Source: Bradyrhizobium manausense
Lineage (GTDB): Bacteria; Pseudomonadota; Alphaproteobacteria; Rhizobiales; Xanthobacteraceae
Direction: 5' to 3'
Length of the DNA stretch: 64,000 nt
NCBI RefSeq assembly: GCF_018130615.1
Contig: NZ_JAFCKB010000010.1
Location: 62,001-126,000, forward strand
The notes under the pieces are model-generated. The model did no database searches. It saw only the letters and a program-made list of their open reading frames with translations, and was not told the origin of the DNA. A program made the position numbers and the translations under genes. The stretch's first letter is position 1, and each line of letters begins with the position of its first letter. Below, one piece after another: positions 1 through 8,173 of the stretch.

Positions 1-481
1 AGGTGACGTAGGAGATGCCCATGTGACGGATCGAGGCGATCGAGGAGATGTTGATGATCGAGCCGCCGCCCTGTTTCACCATGACGGGAATGACGTGCTT
101 CATGGCGAAATAAGCGCTCTTGAGGTTGACGGCGAAGACGCGGTCCCAGCTCTCCTCGGAGACCTCGACCACGCTGCCCATCTCGGCGATGCCGACATTG
201 TTGTCGAGCACGTCGATCCGGCCATAAGTCTTCAGGCACGCCGCGACCATCGCCTCGATCTCGGCGGACCGTGACACGTCGGCGGTGAACGCCGTCGCCT
301 TACCGCCTTCGCCGGTGATGATCTTTGCGGTCTCCTCAGCGGCGGCGCCGTTGCGGTCGACGCAAAAAACCTGCGCGCCCTCGCGCGCAAAGGTCACTGC
401 GGTTGCCTTGCCGTTGCCCCAGCCGGGGCCGATCGAGCCGGCACCCACGACCATCGCAACCTTGCCCTTGAGCCGGTCCAT
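1..481 (-). CDS. SDR family oxidoreductase (3' end outside window)
   Basis: Reading leftwards from the ATG at 481, the frame stays open to the window edge, so about 160 N-terminal residues are present. It begins MDRLKGKVAMVVGAG and continues to a Rossmann nucleotide-binding glycine region (GAGSIGPGWG). The NNVG motif and the start of the catalytic Ser region (SIINISSIAS) follow, so the catalytic YxxxK lies beyond the window. This is a classical NAD(P)-dependent short-chain dehydrogenase; the substrate cannot be read from the sequence. It lies 12 bases downstream of the TRAP/DUF1850 group on the same strand and could be the last gene of that operon, which would suggest that it oxidises the imported compound. 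That link is inference. Confidence 0.85.
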   Translation of the reverse strand, partial: MDRLKGKVAMVVGAGSIGPGWGNGKATAVTFAREGAQVFCVDRNGAAAEETAKIITGEGGKATAFTADVSRSAEIEAMVAACLKTYGRIDVLDNNVGIAEMGSVVEVSEESWDRVFAVNLKSAYFAMKHVIPVMVKQGGGSIINISSIASIRHMGISYVT

Positions 482-493
482 CGCATGTCTCCC

Positions 494-877
494 TTATTTC
501 TGCTGTTCGTCGCAGATGCTCATCTTGGTGACGTTAGCACCGATGGGATGGCCGACAATCTGCGAAAGCGTCCGGCAGCTTCCGTCATGGCATAGCCGCC
601 ATTCCCCGGCCGCGCCGGAATTGCCGAGCACCACTTCCTGCATCGGGGCACGCGCGGGCTTCCATTGAAACCAGCCGTCGATCAGCCGCGCCTCGGGCGG
701 CGGCTCCATGCCGGGGCCGGTGCCCTTGACGCGGGCCTGCACCAGCTCGAGGCCCGCAGGCGTGACGCGCCAGTCTTCCTGCCAGTCGACTTTCGCGATC
801 GAATGTGTCCACACCAGCGTGAACGCCGACAGCGCCAGCGCCTTCACGCCCCCGGCTGTTGCGAAGCAGAGGCTCAC
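494..877 (-). CDS. DUF1850 protein of TAXI TRAP transporter locus
   Basis: A protein of 127 residues starting at a GTG (877-875) that overlaps the TGA stop of the upstream permease gene, a typical coupled start. The N-terminus (VSLCFATAGGVKALALSAFT) looks like a signal peptide or membrane anchor. The rest is a small beta-rich domain with ...HSIAKVDWQEDW and a terminal Cys pair (RLCHDGSCRT). DUF1850 proteins are regular companions of 4TM/12TM fused TRAP permeases and are presumed to assist transport at the membrane, although their exact role is not established. A longer reading from 985 exists but would run inside the permease gene in another frame. Confidence 0.75.
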   Translation of the reverse strand: MSLCFATAGGVKALALSAFTLVWTHSIAKVDWQEDWRVTPAGLELVQARVKGTGPGMEPPPEARLIDGWFQWKPARAPMQEVVLGNSGAAGEWRLCHDGSCRTLSQIVGHPIGANVTKMSICDEQQK

Positions 878-2988
878 ACCGCCTCGACCGCTGCCGGCGG
901 ACGCTGCCGCCATTGCCACAGCACGAGCGCCGCCGAGAGCACAAAGCCGGCGGTGTCGCTGAACGGGAAGTCGCCGAGCAGGCACAGCGCGGCGCCGAGC
1001 GCCACCAGGCGCTCGATCAGCGTGAGCCGCGTAAACAGGAAGCCGATCGCGACCATGCCGAACAGCGCAATCGCCACCAGCGCCTTGAAGCTCGCAAGCG
1101 CCACCGCACCGTAGAAGCCGAGCTTCGCCGCCATGGGGTCACCGGCCTGCAGCATCAAGGCCGGCGAGTAGACGAAGATGAACGGGATAACGTAGCCGGC
1201 GAGCGCGATGCGCATCGCCTCCCAGCCGATCTTGTCCGGATTTTCCTTCGCGATGGGCGCCGCGGCAAGGGCCGCGAGCGCGACCGGCGGCGAGAGGTCG
1301 GCCATGATGCCGTAATAGAACGCGAACATGTGGCTCGCGATCAGGGGCACGCCGAGCTTCGCCAGCGCCGGCGCGGCAAGTGCGGCGGTGATGATGTAGG
1401 TCGGGATGGTCGGGATGCCGGTGCCGAGCAGGATCGACAGCAGCATGGTCATGATCAGCGCCAGGAACAGGCTCTTCTCGCCCAGACCGATCACCCAGCT
1501 GCCAAAGATTGTGCCGACGCCGGTCTGCGACATCATGCCGATGATGACGCCGACGATGGCGCAAGCCATGCCGACGGTGATCGCGGATTTAGCACTTTCG
1601 GCCAAGGCATCGCGGCATTCGCGCAGGGCTTTGAGGCCGCCACGAATGAAGCCCGTGATCACGATCAGGCCGACCACGACGCTCGCGACCGGCACGATCT
1701 GGAAACCGTCGCGCGACAGCGCGGCGACGACGAGCGCGAGCCCGATCCAGAAGATATAGCGGATCACCATCGAGGAGGCGCCCGTCGTGATGGCGGTGCC
1801 GAGGATCAACGTCACCGTCAGCGCAAGGCCCATGCTGCCGGCATAGAGCGGCGTGAAGCCCTCGAACAGCATGTAAACGAGCGCTGCGAGCGGCAGCACG
1901 AGGTACCAGCGCGTCACCAGCGCCTTCCAGGCGCTCGGGATCTCCGAGCGCTTCATGCCGACGAGGCCATGCTTTCCGGCTTCGAGATGCACCATCCAGA
2001 AGGCCGAGGCGAAATAGAGCACCGCCGGAATAGCGGCGGCCTTCACGATCTCGGAGTACTGGACGCCGAGCGTCTCCGCCATGATGAAGGCGACCGCGCC
2101 CATCACCGGCGGCATGATCTGCCCGCCCATCGAGGCCGTCGCCTCGACGCCGGCGGCAAACGCGCGGCGGTAGCCGAACCTGATCATCAGGGGAATGGTG
2201 AACTGGCCGACCGTGACGACGTTGGCGACGCCGGAGCCGGAGATGGTGCCCATCATGCCCGAGGCGAACACGGCGACCTTGGCGGGGCCACCGCGGGTGC
2301 GGCCGAACAGGCCGAGCGAGACGTCGGTGAAGAGCTGGATCATACCGGCACGTTCCAGGAACGAGCCGAACAGGATGAACAGGAAAATGTAGGTCGCCGA
2401 GACGTAGACCGGCACGCCGTAAAAGCCTTCGGTGCCGTAGGACAGGTGCGTGACGATCTGGTCGAAATCATATCCGCGATGGTTGAGCGGCGACGGCAGG
2501 TACTGCCCGAAGAACCAGTAGACAAGACACGCGCCGCACATCAGCGGCAGCGCCCCGCCCATCAGGCGCCGCGTGCCCTCGAAGATCAGCACCGCGAGCA
2601 GCGTCCCGACGGCGAGGTCGAGTTTGGTCGGATCGCCGTCACGCGCGATCAAATCGGCATAGAAGATCCATTGATAGAGCCCGCAGAAGAAGCCGGCGGC
2701 ACCGATCACCCAGCCGAGCGTGCGGCCAAAATTGCTCTTCGCGGTGAAGTTGGCGATCAGGCCGAAGGTAAGCAGGATGAGAAAGCCGACATGGACGCCG
2801 CGCACCACCTGGCTCGGCAGATAGTTGAAGGCGGCGACATAGAGCTGGAAGGTCGCAAAGGCGATGCCGATCCAATAGGCGAGCGCGCCCCACCAGCCGG
2901 GGCCAAACCCTTCCGGAAAACCGTGCTCGAAATTGTCGAACTCGACCTTGATCGGCGCCGCGCCGGTGCCCTCTGCCTTTTCCAGCAT
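874..2988 (-). CDS. TRAP transporter fused permease (4TM/12TM type)
   Basis: A polytopic inner-membrane protein of 704 residues. It joins the small (DctQ-like) and large (DctM-like) TRAP permease units, as is usual for TAXI-type systems, and uses the ion gradient to import a substrate delivered by a periplasmic binding protein. Sequence hallmarks are many hydrophobic segments, a GSGVANVVTVGQFTIPLM region, GGQIMPPVMGAVAF and GTGIPTIPTYI, all conserved DctM features, plus a C-terminal extension with further membrane segments. The start MLEKAEGTG at 2988 was chosen. An in-frame ATG at 3078 only adds residues encoded by an intergenic palindromic repeat. It is co-directional with the binding protein (upstream) and DUF1850 (downstream). 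The substrate is unknown. Confidence 0.92.
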   Translation of the reverse strand: MLEKAEGTGAAPIKVEFDNFEHGFPEGFGPGWWGALAYWIGIAFATFQLYVAAFNYLPSQVVRGVHVGFLILLTFGLIANFTAKSNFGRTLGWVIGAAGFFCGLYQWIFYADLIARDGDPTKLDLAVGTLLAVLIFEGTRRLMGGALPLMCGACLVYWFFGQYLPSPLNHRGYDFDQIVTHLSYGTEGFYGVPVYVSATYIFLFILFGSFLERAGMIQLFTDVSLGLFGRTRGGPAKVAVFASGMMGTISGSGVANVVTVGQFTIPLMIRFGYRRAFAAGVEATASMGGQIMPPVMGAVAFIMAETLGVQYSEIVKAAAIPAVLYFASAFWMVHLEAGKHGLVGMKRSEIPSAWKALVTRWYLVLPLAALVYMLFEGFTPLYAGSMGLALTVTLILGTAITTGASSMVIRYIFWIGLALVVAALSRDGFQIVPVASVVVGLIVITGFIRGGLKALRECRDALAESAKSAITVGMACAIVGVIIGMMSQTGVGTIFGSWVIGLGEKSLFLALIMTMLLSILLGTGIPTIPTYIITAALAAPALAKLGVPLIASHMFAFYYGIMADLSPPVALAALAAAPIAKENPDKIGWEAMRIALAGYVIPFIFVYSPALMLQAGDPMAAKLGFYGAVALASFKALVAIALFGMVAIGFLFTRLTLIERLVALGAALCLLGDFPFSDTAGFVLSAALVLWQWRQRPPAAVEAV

Positions 2989-3049
2989 TTTTAGATCGCC
3001 CCAGTCCAGCCTATTCAAATCATAGCAGCAGCAGGATCCTATCGGATCA

Positions 3050-3128
3050 TCATGGCCGGGCTTGTCCCGGCCATCCACCGCCTGCGGTGCCTTCCAAGAA
3101 CGTGGATGCCCGGGACGAGCCCGGCATG
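3050..3128. repeat. Imperfect palindromic intergenic repeat
   Basis: Two arms rich in GGCCGGGCTTGTCCCGGCC (3052-3075) and GCCCGGGACGAGCCCGGC (3107-3124) flank a central inverted pair. This element type is scattered between genes in Bradyrhizobium and relatives. It sits between the TRAP binding protein and the permease and could form a strong hairpin in the mRNA that adjusts their relative expression. Confidence 0.7.
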
Positions 3129-3151
3129 ACGTCCGTTGCCAAAAGCAGACC

Positions 3152-4099
3152 TTACTTGATCAGCCCTTTTTCCTTGTAATAGCGGATCGCGCCGGGATGC
3201 AGCGGGATCGGACTGCCGGTGGCCGCCGTCTCGAGCTTGATCTCCTTGCCGGCCGCGTGCGCGTTGGCGAGCTCGGGCAGCGATTCGTAGACCAGCTTTG
3301 TCATTTGATAGGCAAGGTCGTCGGACACGGCTGAACTGGTGACCAGGTAGTTGACCACGGCTGCGGTCGGCACGTCCTTGTCCTGGCCGGTATAGGTGTT
3401 GGCCGGGATGACCGCCGAGATGAAGGGCGGCCCGATCTTGTCGACGGCCTCCTTCGGCACCGCCACCACCGTGATCGGGCTTGAGGTCGACAGATCCTTC
3501 AACGAGGCGACGCCAAGGCCGGCCGACTGCAAGGTCGCGGCGAGCTGGCGGTTCTTCATGAGATCGACGGATTCGGCGAACGGCAGATATTCGACCTTGC
3601 CGAGATCCTTGTAGGTCATGCCGGCCGCGGACAGGATCGCGCGCGAGTTCAGCTCCGTGCCCGATTTCGGCGCGCCGACCGACAGGCCCTTGCCCTTGAG
3701 ATCCGCGAGCGTCTTGATGCCGCTCTCGGCGGTGGCGACGATCTGGATGTAGTTCGGGTAGATCGCACCGATGGTCCTGAGCTTGTCGAGCTTGGTCTTG
3801 AAGCCCGCTTCCTCGTCGCCGTCCCAGGCGGCCTTCAGGGAGTCGCCAAGCGTGAACGCCAGTTCGCCGCGACCCTGCTGCAGCAGAATGAGATTTTCGA
3901 CCGACGCCTTGGTGGCCTGCACCTGCGTCTTCACGTTCGGAATCTTGTCGCCGTAGATTTTTCCGATCGCGACCCCGAGCGGATAATAGACGCCTGAGGT
4001 GCCGCCGGTCAGCACGTTGATGAAGGATTGCGCATGCGCGCAAGGTGCCGACGCCGCCAGAGCAAGAGCCGCGGCCGCGCCGAAAATCGTCCGTTTCAT
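3152..4099 (-). CDS. TAXI family TRAP transporter solute-binding protein
   Basis: A periplasmic binding protein of 315 residues, the normal length for the TAXI family. The ATG at 4099 follows a GGGGAG ribosome site and starts MKRTIFGAAAALALAASAP, a clear Sec signal peptide with cleavage near AHAQ. The mature part opens with INVLTGGTSGVYYPLG, the diagnostic TAXI motif, and later has GAPKSGTELNSR. It delivers substrate to the fused permease encoded downstream. The substrate is not predictable, although glutamate and other dicarboxylates are known for some members. An in-frame ATG at 4165 would bury the signal peptide and is rejected. Confidence 0.93.
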   Translation of the reverse strand: MKRTIFGAAAALALAASAPCAHAQSFINVLTGGTSGVYYPLGVAIGKIYGDKIPNVKTQVQATKASVENLILLQQGRGELAFTLGDSLKAAWDGDEEAGFKTKLDKLRTIGAIYPNYIQIVATAESGIKTLADLKGKGLSVGAPKSGTELNSRAILSAAGMTYKDLGKVEYLPFAESVDLMKNRQLAATLQSAGLGVASLKDLSTSSPITVVAVPKEAVDKIGPPFISAVIPANTYTGQDKDVPTAAVVNYLVTSSAVSDDLAYQMTKLVYESLPELANAHAAGKEIKLETAATGSPIPLHPGAIRYYKEKGLIK

Positions 4100-4293
4100 G
4101 GTTGTTGTACTCCCCAAACCGGCGGCGAAATTGGCCGGATGAGGAGGACTGGTCAACCCATCCAAAAGACAAAACAGGGCTGCGGAAGCGCCTGTTTTAC
4201 CTGGGCTTTGATGGAACCCGGCGGGTGCGGCGACGTGGCGCAGCTGGACCGGACGTGGATGCGAGACTCAATCGGGCGCCGCTGGCTCGATCA

Positions 4294-4315
4294 CCTCTCC
4301 CGCTTGCGGGAGAGG
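4294..4315. repeat. Short perfect inverted repeat (10-bp arms)
   Basis: CCTCTCCCGC and GCGGGAGAGG are separated by TT. It lies downstream of the secreted protein gene that ends at 4326 and resembles the hairpin arms of the longer repeat at 5.32 kb. No T-tract follows on either strand, so I call it a repeat fragment rather than a terminator. Confidence 0.5.
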
Positions 4316-4325
4316 GAGCGCACCG

Positions 4326-4805
4326 TCATTGGAAGGTCATGTCCAGGCACTTGGAGATGTCAGATCCAAGGCCGGAGGAGATGGTGATGCAGCCGCGGAT
4401 CTTCTGCGCGGCCATGTCGGCCGCCCAGATCGAGTAGCCGCCGGGGCCGAAGAACGAGTTGGTGTTCGGCGGCTCGGTCTCGGTCGCGTCGAAATCATAG
4501 TGCCCGTCGGTCTCGAAGATGCGCGGCTTCTTGGTGCAGCCACCGTCAGTCTGGACGTTGATGACTTCCTTGTTGTCGCGGGTCAGCGCCAGCGAGACCT
4601 GGCAACGAAAATATTCCGAGGTCTTGGTGTTGAAGAGATAGGTGTAGGATTTGCAAGTCGCAGTGTTGAGCTTGCCCGGAGCTAGGCCACGGCTGCATGA
4701 AATCCGCTGGTTATGGCTGAGCTGGTAATCATCGGCCCGGGCGGCCGGCACCAGCGCCGTCAGCGACAATACAGCGGCCCAGCAAAATTTAGTGACGTGG
4801 CGCAT
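4326..4805 (-). CDS. Secreted protein of unknown function
   Basis: 159 residues starting at the ATG at 4805, about 8 bases after GGTGGGGA. A second in-frame ATG at 4814 is possible. The N-terminus MRHVTKFCWAAVLSLTALV ends in a signal-peptidase-like AARA-DDYQL, so it is probably periplasmic. The mature domain is about 135 residues with six cysteines that could form disulfides (ISCSRG, ATCKSY, FRCQV, GGCTKK, IRGCI, SKCLD). I do not recognise the family. It is divergent from the small secreted protein at 5.0 kb, with about 190 bases between them. Confidence 0.7.
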   Translation of the reverse strand: MRHVTKFCWAAVLSLTALVPAARADDYQLSHNQRISCSRGLAPGKLNTATCKSYTYLFNTKTSEYFRCQVSLALTRDNKEVINVQTDGGCTKKPRIFETDGHYDFDATETEPPNTNSFFGPGGYSIWAADMAAQKIRGCITISSGLGSDISKCLDMTFQ

Positions 4806-4999
4806 TCGAATCATCCCCACCAATATCTTTGTCGTGTTGCGTTCTAGACTGAAAGCGGAACATAGTCGCGAGGGGACGAAGGGAAAATCACAAACTGCTG
4901 GGTGAGACGTGATGCGCTGCGGCGTCATCGCGGATTGACCCGCAAACGCCGTTCGTGATTTGTTCAAGCGGGCACCCCAACGGACGGGGAGAATGGATG

Positions 5000-5302
5000 A
5001 TGGCATTTTCAATCAAGACATTTGCAATTGTAGCCGTGCTGGGCGCGTTCGCCGCTCCCGCATGCGCTCAGACCGAGGCGGCGCCGTGGGAGCTCAAGCC
5101 GGACATGGGCTATGCCTATGACAAGGAAGGCAAGACCTTCTCCTACAAGATGGGCACCAGCAATGCCGGCGAACTCCTGAAGGGCGCCAAGAAGGTGCCC
5201 AAGGGAACGCTGTTCTTCATCGGCCACAATGGCCAGCTCTACATGCGCAGCGGCCAGTATCTCGAGGGCGACGGCAAGTTCAAGTTTGGGCCGGACCAGT
5301 AG
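5000..5302 (+). CDS. Small secreted protein of unknown function
   Basis: 100 residues. Two adjacent ATGs (4997, 5000) follow GGGGAGA; 5000 gives the better spacing of 7. The N-terminus MAFSIKTFAIVAVLGAFAA ends with CAQ-TEAAPW, a Sec signal peptide, so the mature protein is about 80 residues and probably periplasmic. It has an YDKEGKTFSYKMG segment and a hydrophobic LFFIGHNGQLYM segment, with no cysteines in the mature part. I do not recognise the family. It is followed by a palindromic repeat region. Confidence 0.7.
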   Translation: MAFSIKTFAIVAVLGAFAAPACAQTEAAPWELKPDMGYAYDKEGKTFSYKMGTSNAGELLKGAKKVPKGTLFFIGHNGQLYMRSGQYLEGDGKFKFGPDQ

Positions 5303-5319
5303 AGGCTGCGATGACGGTG

Positions 5320-5466
5320 CGCTCCCTCGCCCCGTTCTTACGGGGAGAGGGTTGGGGTGAGGGGCATCTCTCCGCGCATGAGATTGTCGAGGGACCTGTA
5401 CCCCCTCACCCGGATTGCATCTTCGATGCAATCCGGCCTCTCCCCGCAAGCGGGGCGGGGTTAAGA
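5320..5466. repeat. Composite palindromic intergenic repeat
   Basis: Three hairpins in a row: CCCCG/CGGGG around 5331-5345, a 12-bp perfect stem with a TTC loop at 5410-5436 (arms CCGGATTGCATC and GATGCAATCCGG), and CCCCGC/GCGGGG around 5442-5455. This is the common Bradyrhizobium intergenic repeat architecture. It lies between convergent genes, so it may also serve as a transcription barrier. Confidence 0.7.
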
Positions 5467-5482
5467 GGCAGCTCGCCAGCCA

Positions 5483-6700
5483 TCAAAACGCCCCCGCCAA
5501 TTCTCTTGCGCCGGCGTTGTTGCTGTTCGAATCCATCCGCGCATCCGTCACTGCGAGCAGCTTCGCCACCGTGTTGTGGCGGATCGCGACCGGGTTGCGC
5601 TCGTAGCCGCCGCGCTGGAAGAAGTTCGAGGTCGGTACCTGCTCGCGCATGGCCTGCGGCATCGTCACCATGTCGAGGCCGGTGCCATCGCCGGTGAGGT
5701 TCATCATCTCGAGCTCGGCGGCGGTGAGCGGGCGGGTGTAGCCCTTGGCGCGGGCGAACAGCACCGAGGTCAGGAGCTTGTGGGTTTGCAGCATCGGCCC
5801 GATGTCGACGTCGAGCACCATCGCATGCATGGCCCAGCCCTGCGCGGTGTCGCCGATCTTCTCATGCTCCGACCAGGTGTCCGGCACCGACTTCGCATGG
5901 GTTACCATCTTCTTCAGGACAACAAGCTTGCGCTCCAGCGACTGGCGCGACGGTCCTGAGGTGCGGGCCACCTTGTCGGAAAGCGCGCGGATGAATTCAT
6001 GGCCCTGCTCGGCCAGCAGCTCGACGCTGTTGGTGGTGAGCAGCTGGTTGTAGCCCATCGCGGTCGAGATCGCGCGCTTGCCGCCATGCTCGATGCCGGC
6101 CTGCACGTCGTAGTTTCCGGTTCCGCCGGTCTCGAACGAATAGACCCGCACCGCCTGCTCGCGTGTCAGTCCCGCGGCGAGCGCGTAGCGCGCATAGGCG
6201 CGCTTGAACTCGACCTCGTTCGTCGGCCGCTGCGGCGTGAATTGGTAGAGATCCAGCGCCGCGCGCAGGAGATCGGAAGCCACCGGAAGCGGCTTGCGGG
6301 CGGGGCGTTCCGGAGTTTCCTCCGGCTCCGGGTTCACCGGCCGCTTCGGCCCGGTATAAACCGGCGGCTGCTCCAGCACATAATCATCGAGCGTGATCTG
6401 CTGCCCGCTGCGTCGCTTGGCATTGCGGCCTTTCCGCTTTTCCGTGACCTGGCTCCAATAGGCGCCGGCCTCGGCATCGAAGGCGCCGCGAATTTGCTGA
6501 TACTCGGCCAGCTTGCGGCGATATTCGAGCACGGCCGGCGACGCACCGCCGCCTTGCGCAAAAAACTGCGACAAGAGCTGGGCATTGGCGTTGCTGACGG
6601 CGGGTGGCAGCGTCTCGGACTCACCGCCGCGCGCGGCGGAGACGAGCAGGACGAGCGCGAGTGGAACCAGCGCGAGATGATTTCGAATCGAATGATGCAT
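5483..6700 (-). CDS. Secreted lytic-transglycosylase-like protein
   Basis: 405 residues with an N-terminal signal peptide (LALVPLALVLLVSAARGG). A proline-rich linker region (residues about 110-140) is followed by a C-terminal domain of roughly 200 residues. There, VYSFETGGTGNYDVQAG and AISTAMGYNQLL resemble the catalytic-Glu and G/A-x-x-Q motifs of SLT-type lysozyme-like folds. That suggests cell-wall cleavage in the periplasm, with Glu of SFETGG as the candidate catalytic residue. The similarity is by motif only, and the overall sequence is divergent. It stands alone, with repeats on its 3' side. Confidence 0.6.
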   Translation of the reverse strand: MHHSIRNHLALVPLALVLLVSAARGGESETLPPAVSNANAQLLSQFFAQGGGASPAVLEYRRKLAEYQQIRGAFDAEAGAYWSQVTEKRKGRNAKRRSGQQITLDDYVLEQPPVYTGPKRPVNPEPEETPERPARKPLPVASDLLRAALDLYQFTPQRPTNEVEFKRAYARYALAAGLTREQAVRVYSFETGGTGNYDVQAGIEHGGKRAISTAMGYNQLLTTNSVELLAEQGHEFIRALSDKVARTSGPSRQSLERKLVVLKKMVTHAKSVPDTWSEHEKIGDTAQGWAMHAMVLDVDIGPMLQTHKLLTSVLFARAKGYTRPLTAAELEMMNLTGDGTGLDMVTMPQAMREQVPTSNFFQRGGYERNPVAIRHNTVAKLLAVTDARMDSNSNNAGARELAGAF

Positions 6701-6753
6701 GCTGCCCTCTTAGCAGGCATCCGGTAACCGTCACGTTAACGCGCCGTTTACCA

Positions 6754-7380
6754 TCACTTCCAGGCGAAAACAGGCTGTTCCAGGTCGGTGACGCGCGTCT
6801 GCCGCCCCGCCAGCACCTCGCGGAACTGGTAGATCAGCGCCGCCGTCGGCGCGTGGATCAGGCTCATCTGGTGATGGAAGCGGATCACCCTGCGGGTGCT
6901 TTCCGGAATCGCGGTGAAATCGAAGGCATCGTCGCGCTCGATCGTGTCGAGCGCGATGCGATGAACGGAGGCGACCTCGTCGGGGTTCGGTCGGATCGTC
7001 GCGCTGTCGGTGGCCCACACCACGACCGGCGTGATCAGATAGCCGGAGCGCGTCGGATAGTCGTCGAGCGTGCCGAGCACCGCATCGACTGAGAGCTTGA
7101 GCGCCAGCTCCTCGTCGAGCTCGCGCAGCGCGGCCCCGACCGGCGTCTCTCCGGCATCACATCGCCCACCGGGCAGCGCCCACTGACCGCGATGCGCGCG
7201 CAGATGTGATGCGCGCCGGGTGAGCAGAAACGCAGTGCCCTCGCCGTCATCGGATGCGGTCAGTGCCAGCACCACCGCGGCGCGCTTCAGCTTCGGCGGC
7301 TCGGCCGCATCGGGTAGCCGCGCGAAGGACGCGCAGGCCTCTGCGATATTCCGTCTGGTGGCATTGCCGAAAGCTCTCAT
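6754..7380 (-). CDS. Nudix hydrolase, CoA pyrophosphatase-like
   Basis: 208 residues. The Nudix box is intact (GGRCDAGETPVGAALRELDE). It is preceded by LLTRRASHLRAHRGQWALPGG, which matches the CoA-specific signature LLTxRxxxLRxHxGQ of the NUDT7/YeaB group. The expected reaction is hydrolysis of CoA or acyl-CoA to 3',5'-ADP and phosphopantetheine, Mg2+-dependent, in the cytoplasm. The gene is divergent from the thioesterase gene, with only about 60-70 bases between starts, so the two may share a control region and a role in CoA-ester turnover (inference). Confidence 0.85.
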   Translation of the reverse strand: MRAFGNATRRNIAEACASFARLPDAAEPPKLKRAAVVLALTASDDGEGTAFLLTRRASHLRAHRGQWALPGGRCDAGETPVGAALRELDEELALKLSVDAVLGTLDDYPTRSGYLITPVVVWATDSATIRPNPDEVASVHRIALDTIERDDAFDFTAIPESTRRVIRFHHQMSLIHAPTAALIYQFREVLAGRQTRVTDLEQPVFAWK

Positions 7381-7440
7381 GATGCTTGACTACACCAGGA
7401 CCTCGCTCGATGAAACGAGGAGAGATCAAGCGTTGCACGG

Positions 7441-7878
7441 ATGGACGGGGCGATGACCAGCAAGACCGCCGCAAAGCTCAAATCGGACGGCTGGACCATC
7501 CTGGAGACCACAGGCTTCATGCACCTCGTCGGTCCATTGTGGGAGCGCAAGGTCGGCGGCCAGCACGAATTCGCGCTCGCCACCGAAGACAAGCACCACA
7601 ATCGCCGCGGCATGGTCCAGGGCGGCGTGATGATGACCTTCGCGGACCGCACCTGCGGCATGACCGCCCGCTACGTCTCCGGCAAGGAGTACATGGCGAC
7701 GGTGCAGCTCGACACCCATTTCGTCGAGGCCGGCCAGATCGGCGACATCCTGATCTCCCGCCCCCGCGTCGTGCGCTCGACCCGCAGCCTGATCTTCATG
7801 AGCACCGAAGTGACCGTCGATGATCGCTGCATCGTGATGGCGAATGGTGTGTTCAAGATCTTGAAGGGGCCGGGATAG
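7441..7878 (+). CDS. PaaI-family hotdog thioesterase
   Basis: 145 residues from the ATG at 7441. An ATG at 7453, just after GGGGCG, would give 141 residues and is equally possible. Conserved hotdog features are HHNRRGMVQGGVMMTFADRT, the typical H/N-x-x-G-x-x-HGG-like acyl-CoA thioesterase segment with Gln in place of His, and YMATVQLDTHFVEAGQIGD. It is probably a cytoplasmic thioesterase acting on an acyl- or phenylacetyl-type CoA ester. It is divergent from a CoA-pyrophosphatase-like Nudix gene. Confidence 0.82.
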   Translation: MDGAMTSKTAAKLKSDGWTILETTGFMHLVGPLWERKVGGQHEFALATEDKHHNRRGMVQGGVMMTFADRTCGMTARYVSGKEYMATVQLDTHFVEAGQIGDILISRPRVVRSTRSLIFMSTEVTVDDRCIVMANGVFKILKGPG

Positions 7879-7924
7879 GTTTGCTCTGCGAGACTGCCAC
7901 CGCCGCGCATCACACCCTCCGCCG

Positions 7925-8126
7925 TCGTCGCCCGGCCTAGCGCGCAATTGCGCGCGGGGAGCCGGGACCCATAATCCCAGGGAGTAGTTTGAGGCAAAGC
8001 TGGTAACTCCGAGCCTTCGCAAAACTATTGCTGCGGCGTATGGGTCCCGGATCTTCGCTGCGCTCGTCCGGGACGACGAGAGGAGACGGCATTGCTGGAT
8101 TGCTTCGCTGCGCTCGCAATGACGGG
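7925..8126. repeat. Palindromic intergenic repeats (two element types)
   Basis: The first element has GGGACCCATA (7974-7983) and TATGGGTCCC (8039-8048) as distant arms, with GCGCAATTGCGCGC inside it. It runs into GGATTGCTTCGCTGCGCTCG near 8098, a second widespread Bradyrhizobium intergenic motif. Together they fill the 295-base gap between the thioesterase and the aldo/keto reductase. I see no gene in this gap. Confidence 0.7.
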
Positions 8127-8173
8127 CGTAGCTGGCTATGGTGGCCACAACAGGAGCCTCGAGGAAACAGCCC

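Noticed and set aside
859-2994. A 711-codon open frame on the plus strand
   Set aside because: It is antisense to the TRAP permease gene, has a composition dominated by Arg/Asp/His/Glu typical of GC-rich shadow frames, and shows no family motif.
2989-3078. N-terminal extension MDGRDKPGHDD of the TRAP permease
   Set aside because: These codons come from the palindromic intergenic repeat and are not part of the family's N-terminus.
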